Source: an uncultured Fusobacterium sp.
GTDB lineage: Bacteria > Fusobacteriota > Fusobacteriia > Fusobacteriales > Fusobacteriaceae
Direction of reading: 5' to 3'
Length of the DNA: 54,408 bases
NCBI GenBank assembly: GCA_900541465.1
Contig: UQJY01000011.1
Span: 1 to 54,408 of the forward strand
Position 1 is the stretch's first letter; each line of letters opens with the position of its first letter. Positions 1 through 6,683 of the stretch are shown here, piece by piece. The notes beneath the pieces were generated by a model. That model searched no databases and was not told where the DNA came from. It saw only the letters and a program-made list of their open reading frames with translations. The position numbers and the translations under genes were made by a program.

Positions 1-52
1 GGAATTAATGAAAACAGATTTTTCAAATTCAAACATAAGGAGGCAGTATAAT

Positions 53-859
53 ATGCAAAATTTAATCGTACAAGTAGAAAATGTAGATGGAGTTTTAGTT
101 ACAACAAGCAATAGAGTAGCAAAGGAATTAGGAGTATTACATAAAGATTTATTAGAAAAAATTGAAAATTATATAGATAAATTCGCGAAAGCGGAAACTT
201 CCGCTCTCGTAAAAGAGTTTTATATTCCAAGCACTTATAAAGTTGAGGGCAATTTTAAAACTTATAAAAATTATCTTATAACTGAAAAAGGAATTGCACA
301 ATTGATAGGTGGTTATTCATCAGCAGTATCAAAAGCATTCGACTTAAATGTTGCCTATATAAATAAATTTGAAGAAATGAAAAAACAGCTTGGACAAATA
401 ATTTCTGAAGAAGATAGATTAAAACTTGGTTTATTTTCTAATGATCCTGAAATTGTAGCTCGTTCTCATAAAGCTCTTTTAGAACTTGAACTAAAACCAT
501 TAAAAGAAGAAATTCAAGAAAAAACTAAAGAAATTGAACATAAGGAAGATATTATAATCGGACTTACTGATGAAATAGATTTAATGGATATGAGACAAAT
601 TTTAAATACAGTAGTAAGATATAAAGGTGCAGATTTTAGAGAACGTTGGAAATTACTATATTTTGAATTTGAGAAAAAATATCACTTAGATTTAAAAAGA
701 AGAATTGATAACTACAACAAAGCAAACAAAAAGAAATTAAAGAAACTTGACTATATTGAAACTATACTTGGTAAGCTCCCACAACTTTACGAAATTGCTT
801 GCAAACTGTTTGAGGGAGATATAACACAAATTATAAATAACTATACAAAATTATGTTAA
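53..859 (+). CDS. Rha-family phage regulatory protein / antirepressor
   Basis: Phage regulator of 268 residues. The first ~95 residues read as a Rha domain (opening LIVQVENVDGVLVTTSNRVA, then KELGVLHKDLLEKI), a fold found in temperate-phage regulatory proteins and antirepressors. Residues ~110-190 are charged and probably coiled coil. The C-terminal third, rich in aromatic and basic residues (FRERWKLLYFEFEKKYH), resembles C-terminal parts of phage antirepressors; its function is unknown. An in-frame ATG exists at 8, but the ATG at 53 has AAGGAGG nine bases upstream (37-43) and begins exactly at the Rha domain, so it is preferred. The gene lies 5 kb from nothing else phage-like except the downstream small genes and integrase, so it supports an element that continues beyond the left edge of the window. 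The family call is fairly sure; the exact role is not. Confidence 0.8.
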   Translation: MQNLIVQVENVDGVLVTTSNRVAKELGVLHKDLLEKIENYIDKFAKAETSALVKEFYIPSTYKVEGNFKTYKNYLITEKGIAQLIGGYSSAVSKAFDLNVAYINKFEEMKKQLGQIISEEDRLKLGLFSNDPEIVARSHKALLELELKPLKEEIQEKTKEIEHKEDIIIGLTDEIDLMDMRQILNTVVRYKGADFRERWKLLYFEFEKKYHLDLKRRIDNYNKANKKKLKKLDYIETILGKLPQLYEIACKLFEGDITQIINNYTKLC

Positions 860-868
860 GGAGTAAAA

Positions 869-1099
869 ATGAAACCAGAATATACTTACAAAGATTTAGA
901 AAGAAGTAAAATAACATCATTGTTAAGCGGATTGATTAGAGAATTAGCTTGGCAAGATAAAATATATTTAACAGATATTAAAACAAAACAAAAAGTAGAC
1001 TACAATGAAACGACAGAAATACTTATAGATAGAATAGAACGTATGGAAGATGAAGAATACGAAAAATTTATAAGTAAAATGATAGAAGTTTTATGTTAA
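869..1099 (+). CDS. Small hypothetical protein of the integrated element
   Basis: Protein of 76 residues, not recognised. It is acidic and mostly helical by composition, with the segment ILIDRIERMEDEEYEKFISK near the C-terminus. It starts 9 bases after the Rha-family gene and has the ribosome site AAGGAG in the gap, so the two are probably co-transcribed. A terminator follows immediately at 1108-1139. Its size, its position between phage-type genes and its base composition suggest an accessory gene of the element. No function is assigned. Confidence 0.6.
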   Translation: MKPEYTYKDLERSKITSLLSGLIRELAWQDKIYLTDIKTKQKVDYNETTEILIDRIERMEDEEYEKFISKMIEVLC

Positions 1100-1107
1100 G
1101 AATTAAA

Positions 1108-1139
1108 TCCTCAGTATTAATTTACTGGGGATTTTTTAT
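1108..1139 (+). terminator. Intrinsic terminator after the Rha operon
   Basis: A hairpin of TCCTCAGTA with TTACTGGGGA (one G-T pair) is followed by a run of T. It separates the Rha-family pair from the MazG-like gene. Confidence 0.75.
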
Positions 1140-1156
1140 TATAGGAGGAATATTAA

Positions 1157-1465
1157 ATGCAGATTAAAAAACCTGAAACTTTTGATGATAAAGTAAAACT
1201 TCTTTTAAATTCAAAATCTAATACGGAAAATAAAGCAATAATAATTGAAGAACTTTCTGAACTTCAAAAAGAAATTACAAAAGATATAAGAAAAAAACTT
1301 AATAAAGAACATCTTTTGGAAGAAATGGCAGATGTTGTTATTGTTTTACATATGGCAAAAGAAATTTATAATATTTCTGAAAGTGAATTAGATAAAGTTA
1401 TAAATAAAAAAATGGAAAGAAATTTAAGCAGAATAGGTATATATAGAAATCCTAGCACTTTATAA
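1157..1465 (+). CDS. MazG-like nucleotide pyrophosphohydrolase family protein
   Basis: Protein of 102 residues, the size of single-domain all-alpha NTP pyrophosphohydrolases of the MazG/dUTPase-2 superfamily. The metal-binding pattern is visible: EELSELQKE (EExxE) around residues 31-39, then EEMADVVIVL (ExxD) around residues 55-64. Such enzymes hydrolyse nucleoside triphosphates to monophosphate and pyrophosphate and are common in phages and mobile elements. The start has AGGAGG just upstream (1143-1148). The gene sits between two terminator-like structures, apart from its neighbours. The substrate cannot be read from sequence. Confidence 0.8.
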   Translation: MQIKKPETFDDKVKLLLNSKSNTENKAIIIEELSELQKEITKDIRKKLNKEHLLEEMADVVIVLHMAKEIYNISESELDKVINKKMERNLSRIGIYRNPSTL

Positions 1466-1506
1466 ATATAGCTCTTATACAAAATTACAAATTGCAAAAA
1501 ATAATA

Positions 1507-1529
1507 TTCTTTAATGGAAAATTAAAGAA
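1507..1529. promoter_or_regulatory. Inverted repeat upstream of the excisionase-like gene
   Basis: TTCTTTAAT and ATTAAAGAA form a perfect 9-bp dyad with a 5-base centre, ending 14 bases before the ATG of the small gene. It may be an operator or a weak hairpin; there is no T-run after it. Confidence 0.4.
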
Positions 1530-1543
1530 AGTGAGGTTATAAT

Positions 1544-1711
1544 ATGAGTGATAAGATGTTAAAAGCAGCTGAGGTCATGGAACTTCATAACTGTTCTCTT
1601 GCTAAGGCTTACAATATAATTAAAGGGCTGAAAAAAATTCACAAGTTAAAATATAAAGATGCTCGTATATCAGAAAGCATTTACAGAGAATATTATGGAG
1701 TTAAGGTGTAG
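1544..1711 (+). CDS. Excisionase-like small DNA-binding protein
   Basis: A 55-residue protein: MSDKMLKAAEVMELHNCSLA, then KAYNIIKGLKKI and a basic tail. The opening KAAEVMELHNCSLAKAYNII has the pattern of a short helix-turn-helix of the excisionase/MerR-like class that reads a target by its second helix. The gene lies directly upstream of the integrase, where recombination directionality factors usually sit. A ribosome site (GTGAGG) precedes the ATG. The stop codon is inside the left arm of a terminator-like hairpin (1703-1722), so its translation may affect reading into the integrase gene. Excisionase function is inferred from size, fold pattern and position. Confidence 0.7.
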   Translation: MSDKMLKAAEVMELHNCSLAKAYNIIKGLKKIHKLKYKDARISESIYREYYGVKV

Positions 1712-1730
1712 AAATACACCTTATTTTTTC
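1703..1730 (+). terminator. Hairpin with T-run between excisionase-like gene and integrase
   Basis: AAGGTGTA and TACACCTT form a perfect 8-bp stem with a GAAA loop, followed by TATTTTTT. The TAG stop of the upstream gene lies at 1709-1711 in the stem, and the integrase ribosome site follows within 20 bases. It could attenuate integrase expression. Confidence 0.65.
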
Positions 1731-1745
1731 ATCAGGAGGTTAAAA

Positions 1746-2753
1746 ATGAAAAATCCAAATGGCTTTGGTACTGTTACCAAGATGTCAGGAAAAAGGAGAA
1801 AAAAATGGAGAGCTGTTAAAACTATTGGTTGGGAAAATGGAAAGCAGAAAAGAATTACAATAGGATATTTCGAGAGTAAAGCAGAGGGGCTAGAGGCACT
1901 GGGAAAATATACATACAATCCAAATGCAAAACTAAAATTAAAAGACGTTTACGAGATGTGGAGTAAAGTACATTATGAAAAGGTATCAGAAAACACTAAG
2001 ATAAATCTGCATTTAAAATATAAGATTTATATTTATAAAATTGGAGAAATGTATATTTCTGAAATAACTTTACAAGATTTACAAAAGTTTGTTGATGATA
2101 TAAAGGCTTCATCAAGTACACTAGCACTCGTAAAGATTGTCCTTAACGGAATTTTTGAATATGCAGTTAAAAATGATTTTATTCAGAAAAATCCTGTTAA
2201 ATACATTGAACTCGGAAAAGTTAAAAGAGTTTTTGAAAAAAATGAATTTACTCTTGAAGAAATTGATATACTATGGAATAATCTACAATTTGAATTTACA
2301 GATACAGTTCTTATACTTATCTATACAGGAATGAGAGTAAAAGAAATGCTTACATTAAAGATTGAGGATATAAATTTAGAGAAAAGAACTATTTCTATTC
2401 TTGAGGGGAAAACAAAATCTAGTACAAGAATAATACCTATACACCCTAAAATCTTCCCGCTTATCACAAGAAAAATGCACAATCAGGAATACTTAGTGTC
2501 AAGAGATAACAAGCCTATTGATTATAATACTTATATCTATGCTTTTAAAAAACTTTTAAAATCTCTTAAAATACAAAGACATACACCTCATGAGTGCAGA
2601 CATACAACAGCTACTCTACTAAGTAATGCAGGAGCAAACCCTGTAAGCATTGCTAAAATTATGGGACATACTGATTATAATAAAATTACAGCTAAGGTAT
2701 ACACACACAAAAATGAAACAGAACTTGAAAAAGCTATCAATACACTTAACTAA
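1746..2753 (+). CDS. int: Tyrosine-type site-specific integrase
   Basis: Site-specific recombinase of 335 residues, as usual for integrases of phages and conjugative elements. The N-terminal ~60 residues (NPNGFGTVTKMSGKRRKKW, later ITIGYFESKAEG) are an arm-type DNA-binding domain; a SAM-like core-binding domain follows at ~60-160. The catalytic domain shows R197 (TGMRVKE), a lysine near 222-224, H282-x-x-R285 (HECRH), H308 (MGHTD) and nucleophile Y319 (VYTHK), so it looks intact. The open frame extends upstream to 1659, but ATG 1746 has AGGAGG in front and starts at the domain. Tandem TGTGTGCTA repeats lie just past its stop. It marks one end of the element. Confidence 0.93.
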   Translation: MKNPNGFGTVTKMSGKRRKKWRAVKTIGWENGKQKRITIGYFESKAEGLEALGKYTYNPNAKLKLKDVYEMWSKVHYEKVSENTKINLHLKYKIYIYKIGEMYISEITLQDLQKFVDDIKASSSTLALVKIVLNGIFEYAVKNDFIQKNPVKYIELGKVKRVFEKNEFTLEEIDILWNNLQFEFTDTVLILIYTGMRVKEMLTLKIEDINLEKRTISILEGKTKSSTRIIPIHPKIFPLITRKMHNQEYLVSRDNKPIDYNTYIYAFKKLLKSLKIQRHTPHECRHTTATLLSNAGANPVSIAKIMGHTDYNKITAKVYTHKNETELEKAINTLN

Positions 2754-2757
2754 AATT

Positions 2758-2777
2758 TGTGTGCTATGTGTGTGCTA
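2758..2777. repeat. Tandem 9-bp repeats after the integrase (candidate attachment or arm site)
   Basis: TGTGTGCTA occurs twice (2758-2766 and 2769-2777) with an 11-base period, starting five bases after the integrase stop. Direct repeats next to int are typical of integrase arm-binding sites or an attachment core. The other end of the element is outside the window, so the att sequence cannot be confirmed. Confidence 0.4.
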
Positions 2778-2836
2778 CCTATTGAAAAAAGTGTAAAAAA
2801 TGTGTAAAATAAAAAAATAAAAAAATATGTAAAATC

Positions 2837-2860
2837 GCTATTTTTAAATAGCTTTTTATT
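2837..2860 (+). terminator. Terminator between the integrase and the SIR2-like operon
   Basis: GCTATTT and AAATAGC form a stem with a short loop, followed by TTTTTATTT. It isolates the integrase from the next operon. Confidence 0.65.
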
Positions 2861-2870
2861 TATAATGTGT

Positions 2871-2901
2871 TATAATAAATTAAAGTATATATTATATACT
2901 T
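2871..2901 (+). promoter_or_regulatory. Putative promoter -10 box and operator palindrome of the SIR2-like operon
   Basis: TATAAT at 2871-2876 is a good -10 box, with no clear -35. A perfect 19-base palindrome (AAGTATATA, one base, TATATACTT) at 2883-2901 lies where transcription would start. Its position suggests a repressor site, although AT-rich sequence makes chance dyads more likely. Confidence 0.4.
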
Positions 2902-2942
2902 ATATTGAACACATAAAATTTATTTATAAGCGAGGTTGTTAT

Positions 2943-3776
2943 ATGAGCTTTTTTGAAAAACTTGACTTAGAAAAAAAACTTAATATATGTACAGGCAATT
3001 TTTTTGAAAAATCTAACGGCTTCCCAAGCAGAGACGGATTGGTTGAAATTTTATCCAATCAGATTAATTTTAAAAATATTAAAAGTTTTAATGACAGACA
3101 CTCTCTGTTTGAAGTCAGTCAAAGTTTTGTAGACTCTGTAACAGGCACTAAGCAGTCATTGTATAAAAAAATACAAGGAATTTATGAGTATAAAAAAAGC
3201 AGTAATAATTATCTTGACACTCTCATAGAAGCTGACCTGGTAGGAGCAATTATAAATACAAACTATGATTATTCAATAGAGGAAAGTACAAAAGTAAAAA
3301 AAATTACCCCTTATGACAAGGAAATTTTTACAGACGGGAAGATAAGACTTTATAAAGTTTTGGGAGACCTAAACTGCTATGAAAATTGTGCAGTAACAGA
3401 GCAGGATTTTAGAAGACTTAAAGTTCTTTCTTTTTATAATGTTTTCTGGGAAAGCATAAGATATGAGTTAAAGCACAGAAGTACAATATTTTTAGGTGTA
3501 GATTTTGATGACTCAGACTTTTTTACAATTATGGATTTTATCTTAAGCAAAAACTGCGAAGATATAAAACCAATGTATGTAATTACATCAAATTCTATTT
3601 TAAATCCAAAAGTAATGGAATTTTTTAATAAATATAATATTAAAGTTCTTGCTTCAACAGAATATGAATTCTTTAGAGAACTTAAAAATTATACTGGAAA
3701 CCAAAATATTGATTTAAATAAATTATTTCCAGAATTGTTAAGCGAGATGATGAACGAAAAAAAGTTTCAATGGTAG
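2943..3776 (+). CDS. SIR2-like domain protein (probable loss of catalytic His)
   Basis: Protein of 277 residues resembling the SIR2-like (SIR2_2) family, Rossmann-fold NAD-binding proteins common in anti-phage and stress systems. Landmarks in order: a degenerate nucleotide loop (TGNFFEKSNGFPSRDGLVEI, 17-36), the NTNYD motif (105-109), YKVLGDL (137-143), VTEQDFRRL (151-159), and IFLGVDFDDSDFFTIMDFI (182-200). Active SIR2 domains have His-Gly where this protein has L140-G141, so NAD hydrolysis is doubtful. The start at 2943 has GCGAGG upstream; an upstream in-frame ATG at 2865 has no support. The 3' end carries A-AAA-AAG (3758-3764) followed by a hairpin. A -1 shift there would fuse it to the next frame as a 706-residue protein. 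Fold call is moderately sure; function unknown. Confidence 0.7.
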   Translation: MSFFEKLDLEKKLNICTGNFFEKSNGFPSRDGLVEILSNQINFKNIKSFNDRHSLFEVSQSFVDSVTGTKQSLYKKIQGIYEYKKSSNNYLDTLIEADLVGAIINTNYDYSIEESTKVKKITPYDKEIFTDGKIRLYKVLGDLNCYENCAVTEQDFRRLKVLSFYNVFWESIRYELKHRSTIFLGVDFDDSDFFTIMDFILSKNCEDIKPMYVITSNSILNPKVMEFFNKYNIKVLASTEYEFFRELKNYTGNQNIDLNKLFPELLSEMMNEKKFQW

Positions 3777-3812
3777 TATCCGAAGATGATGAAACAAAAG
3801 AAGATACTACTG
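3758..3812 (+). promoter_or_regulatory. Candidate programmed -1 frameshift signal
   Basis: The heptamer A-AAA-AAG (3758-3764) is in the zero frame of the SIR2-like gene (codons gaA AAA AAG). A hairpin begins six bases later: TGGTAGTATC (3771-3780) pairs with GATACTACTG (3803-3812), with eight Watson-Crick pairs, two wobble pairs and a 22-base loop. The zero-frame stop is at 3774-3776. The -1 frame is open from 3722 to 5062. The ATG at 3770 has no Shine-Dalgarno sequence. A competing stem GTTTCA (3764-3769) with TGAAAC (3790-3795) also exists. Alternatives are translational coupling or an indel in the seven-A run. Confidence 0.55.
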
Positions 3813-5062
3813 AGAACTGCTTTGAGGAAATACTGGAACAAGAAAATTTAACAGAAAAAAATATCTGTCAGGAAGAAATTTTACAAGAAATTCCTGCAGA
3901 TTATGAAGAGAAAAAAGAAGAAGTAAAAGAGGAGCTGGAAAATTTTGATTTAATAACAGAGAAACAATATAATCTTTTTGAAAGTGTTTCATCTGAAATT
4001 AAAAATGAAGAAATAGAAAAAATGGAAGAAACTAAAGAAAACAAAGAAATAGAAAATCTTCCAGAAGAAAATTTTGAAAATAAAACTTCAGAAGTTTTAG
4101 AAAATGCAGAAACAGAGGAAGATAAAACTCCAACTCCTATGGATATAATGGAAGAGACAGAAATTATTGATGAAAGAATCGAAGGAATTGAACATGAAGA
4201 GGCTGAAGAAGTTTTAAAAGCTGAAGTTAAAGAAGAAATTTATGAGCCAAAAACAGTTATTGTAGATTTTACAAAAGAGATAGGAAAATTTGAAACTGCT
4301 CTTGAAATAAAATACAGCTCTCTTAAGCTTTCACAGTTTCCTATAAAAATTTCTAATATTCCTGAAGGAATGACTTTCCCTGATATAGTTGTCATTGGAA
4401 ATACAGATATAAAAGTAGGAAACGAAACAATTAAAAACTGTCATTTAAAAATTCTTTCAAATGAATCTATAAAACTTTTAGAAATTAAACACAGAGAATT
4501 TAAACTTGCTTTAAGTGTGTCTCTAAATAATGACACAATAAAAAATTATGGAACTATCCGTGTTTATGAAATAAGTTCTCTTATAAAATATTCAAGAATG
4601 ATAAAAGTTCTTGAAATGCTTGAAAAAATATTCAACGGAGCTGTTATCTCTTTCAAAGTCAACAGACTTTATGGAGATATTGAAGCTGAAGACAGAATTG
4701 AGCTTATGAAAATAAAAACAATTCAAAATTTCTTTAAAACTTTTGAAAATTCAGGATGTAAATTCCAAGCGGATAAACTTCCAAAATGTGAAAATATTTA
4801 TTATCTTCTTGAGCTTTATGCAGCCTTAAAAGAAAATAGAATAATTGAAACATGGTGTAATTTCAATTTTAACAACGAAAATATTAATCTAAAAGAAAAA
4901 GATTCTTTAATTGTAAAAAGAAAATATCCATTTGATAAAAACCTTGTTATTGAAGAAAAAATAACTCTGAAAGCTCCTATTGATAAAGGAAGTTTATTCA
5001 AAGATAAAGCAGTTGGATATAGAAAAATCTGTACGATAGAACTTTCAAAATCTGAAAAATAA
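3770..5062 (+). CDS. Acidic protein of unknown function, possibly the C-terminal part of a SIR2-like fusion
   Basis: Open frame of 430 residues. Residues 1-160 are extremely rich in Glu with Lys, Asn and Thr (for example EEKKEEVKEELENFD) and look disordered. Residues ~165-430 form an ordered, beta-rich domain (FETALEIKYSSLKLSQFPIK, later NCHLKILSNESIKLLEI) that I do not recognise. It has no ribosome site at its ATG, which overlaps the end of the SIR2-like gene. It may therefore be made by translational coupling, or only as the -1 frameshift extension of that protein (274 + 432 residues). The next gene, a RelA/SpoT-type synthetase, follows after 34 bases with its own ribosome site. No transmembrane or signal sequence is visible. 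Confidence 0.6.
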   Translation: MVVSEDDETKEDTTENCFEEILEQENLTEKNICQEEILQEIPADYEEKKEEVKEELENFDLITEKQYNLFESVSSEIKNEEIEKMEETKENKEIENLPEENFENKTSEVLENAETEEDKTPTPMDIMEETEIIDERIEGIEHEEAEEVLKAEVKEEIYEPKTVIVDFTKEIGKFETALEIKYSSLKLSQFPIKISNIPEGMTFPDIVVIGNTDIKVGNETIKNCHLKILSNESIKLLEIKHREFKLALSVSLNNDTIKNYGTIRVYEISSLIKYSRMIKVLEMLEKIFNGAVISFKVNRLYGDIEAEDRIELMKIKTIQNFFKTFENSGCKFQADKLPKCENIYYLLELYAALKENRIIETWCNFNFNNENINLKEKDSLIVKRKYPFDKNLVIEEKITLKAPIDKGSLFKDKAVGYRKICTIELSKSEK

Positions 5063-5096
5063 ATATATGGAATAAAAAAACGGAAGAGGTGAAGAA

Positions 5097-5867
5097 ATGC
5101 TGGACAGAAAAAGTTTTTTTGAAAAATTTTCCATTGAAGAAGAGTATTTTAAATCAACGGGACTTGATTGGGATGAACTTGTAAAAATACATGATGATTA
5201 CCTTGCTTTAGTTCCCAGCCTTGAAAAAGTAGCAGATAAATTTACATTTCAGTTGATTGATACAAAAACTGTCCATTCAGTAAGAAGAAGAGTAAAAAAA
5301 CCTGCTCATCTTATAGAAAAAATTATAAGAAAAGGTAAAAAATATGTTGATAGAAACATCTCTGTAAAAAATTATAAAGAGATTGTTACCGACCTTATCG
5401 GTGTAAGAGTTCTTCATCTTTTTAAAGACGATTGGATTGACATTCATAATGAAATTTTAAAATATTGGAGTGTTGCAGAAACTCCTCAGATAAATGTAAG
5501 ACCTGGGGACTATAACATGGAAATTTTAAAAGAGACTATGAAAAATTTAAATTGTGAGATTATTGTAAGAGAACATGGTTACCGTTCTGTACACTATCTT
5601 ATTCAAACCCAGTCTGAAACAGGAGAAAAACTTTTTGTTGAGATGCAGGTAAGAACAGTTTTTGAAGAAGCATGGAGTGAGATAGACCATATTATAAGAT
5701 ACCCTTATGATGTAGACAATCCCATTTTAAACGATTACTTAAGCATCTTTAATAGGATTGTTGGAAGTGCTGACGAAATGGGAACATTTATCAAAAACCT
5801 AAAACCGGCTGTCAGTGAAAATATGGAATACTTTGAAGAAAGGGAATTAGACAATAAGTTTAAGTAA
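5097..5867 (+). CDS. RelA/SpoT-domain protein, (p)ppGpp synthetase-like (no hydrolase domain)
   Basis: Protein of 256 residues with one RelA/SpoT synthetase domain and no HD hydrolase, TGS or ACT domain, so it belongs with small alarmone synthetase-like proteins (usual length 200-270). Visible motifs: HSVRRRVKKPAHLIEKI (60-76, the basic ATP-binding segment), DLIGVRV (99-105, catalytic Asp99), GYRSVHYLI (161-169) and VEMQVRTVFEEAWSEIDH (181-198, with the E-x-Q-x-R-T signature). All look intact, so transfer of pyrophosphate from ATP to a nucleotide or RNA acceptor is plausible. GTP/GDP, ATP and tRNA are each known acceptors in this superfamily, and the acceptor cannot be chosen here. The start has AGAGGTGA upstream. 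It is the third gene of the SIR2-like cassette and is followed by a strong terminator. Confidence 0.85.
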   Translation: MLDRKSFFEKFSIEEEYFKSTGLDWDELVKIHDDYLALVPSLEKVADKFTFQLIDTKTVHSVRRRVKKPAHLIEKIIRKGKKYVDRNISVKNYKEIVTDLIGVRVLHLFKDDWIDIHNEILKYWSVAETPQINVRPGDYNMEILKETMKNLNCEIIVREHGYRSVHYLIQTQSETGEKLFVEMQVRTVFEEAWSEIDHIIRYPYDVDNPILNDYLSIFNRIVGSADEMGTFIKNLKPAVSENMEYFEERELDNKFK

Positions 5868-5890
5868 AATATATACGTTTTGTATACAAA

Positions 5891-5930
5891 AAATGAGCTG
5901 CTGAAAATAAATTTCTAACAGCTCATTTTT
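5891..5930 (+). terminator. Terminator of the SIR2-like/RelA-SpoT operon
   Basis: AAATGAGCTG and CAGCTCATTT pair perfectly (10 bp) around an 18-base loop and are followed by TTTATATTTT. Confidence 0.85.
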
Positions 5931-5953
5931 ATATTTTATAATAATTTTTCATT

Positions 5954-6050
5954 TAAGAGTTCTACGACTAGCAGAGCCAACGAATTAAAAATTTTATTTA
6001 TTAAATTTTTAATTTGTTCACTAATTTTTGTCTGTACAAAGAAAATGAAT
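5954..6050 (+). repeat. Dispersed intergenic repeat family 1, copy A
   Basis: About 97 bp shared with 26715-26837 (near identical) and, more diverged, with 9679-9775. Landmarks are CGACTAGCAGAGCC, then an 11-bp inverted repeat ATTAAAAATTT / AAATTTTTAAT, then TCTGTACAAAGAAAATGAA. It has no coding potential and lies just downstream of the rhodanese-CstR gene stop on the other strand. Confidence 0.75.
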
Positions 6051-6059
6051 ATTTTATTT

Positions 6060-6665
6060 TTATTTCATAAGTTTTTTTAAATATCTGAAAAAGTCTTCTT
6101 TGCTTTCAGGATTTACGATACAGACATTGGAAAACATTTCCATTATTTCTTGATTAACACTTCCAAGAGCTGATTTTACCGCCAGAGACTGATTTAAAAT
6201 ATCTCCGCAGTATTCCCCGTCAAGAAGCATTTTTTTCATTCCTCTTATCTGACCTTCTATCTTATTAAGTCTTGTGATAATTTTTTTTCTTGCCTCTATT
6301 ATCTCTTCATCATCAAGCTTTGAAACAGTAGAAACTAAATCTTCTTCTTTCTGCCAGGCTTTAAGCCCTCCTGAAAGTTCAAAAACTTTTTTAAAACCAA
6401 GGTCTGACATAAGCTCACAGGCAGCTTTACTTACACGGCCCACAGCACAGTAAACAAGATAGTTTTTATTTTTGTCAAACTTTTGAATTTCTCTTTTAAA
6501 AATACGGGGCTTTAAAAAATCTAAATTAATTGAATTTTCAAGTTTCCCCTCATAAAGATATTCTGATTCTGTTCTGGCATCAATTATAATTAAATCTTTT
6601 TCTCTGTCAATCAGTTCCTTAGCTTCATATGGATTAAGTTTTATATATTTTTCTCTTTTTTCCAT
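6060..6665 (-). CDS. Rhodanese domain fused to a CstR/CsoR-family persulfide-sensing repressor
   Basis: Fusion of 201 residues. Residues 1-108 are a rhodanese domain with active-site C73 (VYCAVGR). Residues ~125-201 are a CsoR/FrmR-type helical repressor domain (RLNKIEGQIRGMKKML). In that domain C153 and C182 are 29 residues apart, exactly as in CsoR and CstR. The histidine ligand of copper-sensing CsoR is Phe (F178), which fits persulfide-sensing CstR rather than a copper sensor. It lies 18 bases after the CoA-disulfide reductase-rhodanese gene and is probably the operon repressor. The promoter at 8431-8459 is overlapped by a CsoR-type operator. The fused rhodanese could deliver persulfide directly to the sensor thiols (inference). 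Most CstR proteins are stand-alone at ~86-100 residues. Confidence 0.85.
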   Translation of the reverse strand: MEKREKYIKLNPYEAKELIDREKDLIIIDARTESEYLYEGKLENSINLDFLKPRIFKREIQKFDKNKNYLVYCAVGRVSKAACELMSDLGFKKVFELSGGLKAWQKEEDLVSTVSKLDDEEIIEARKKIITRLNKIEGQIRGMKKMLLDGEYCGDILNQSLAVKSALGSVNQEIMEMFSNVCIVNPESKEDFFRYLKKLMK

Positions 6666-6683
6666 AAACTTTCCTTTTATTTA

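Noticed and set aside
1..2780. Calling the element a complete prophage
   Set aside because: Only a regulator, small genes and the integrase are in view; no structural, lysis or conjugation genes can be seen, so the type of element is left open.
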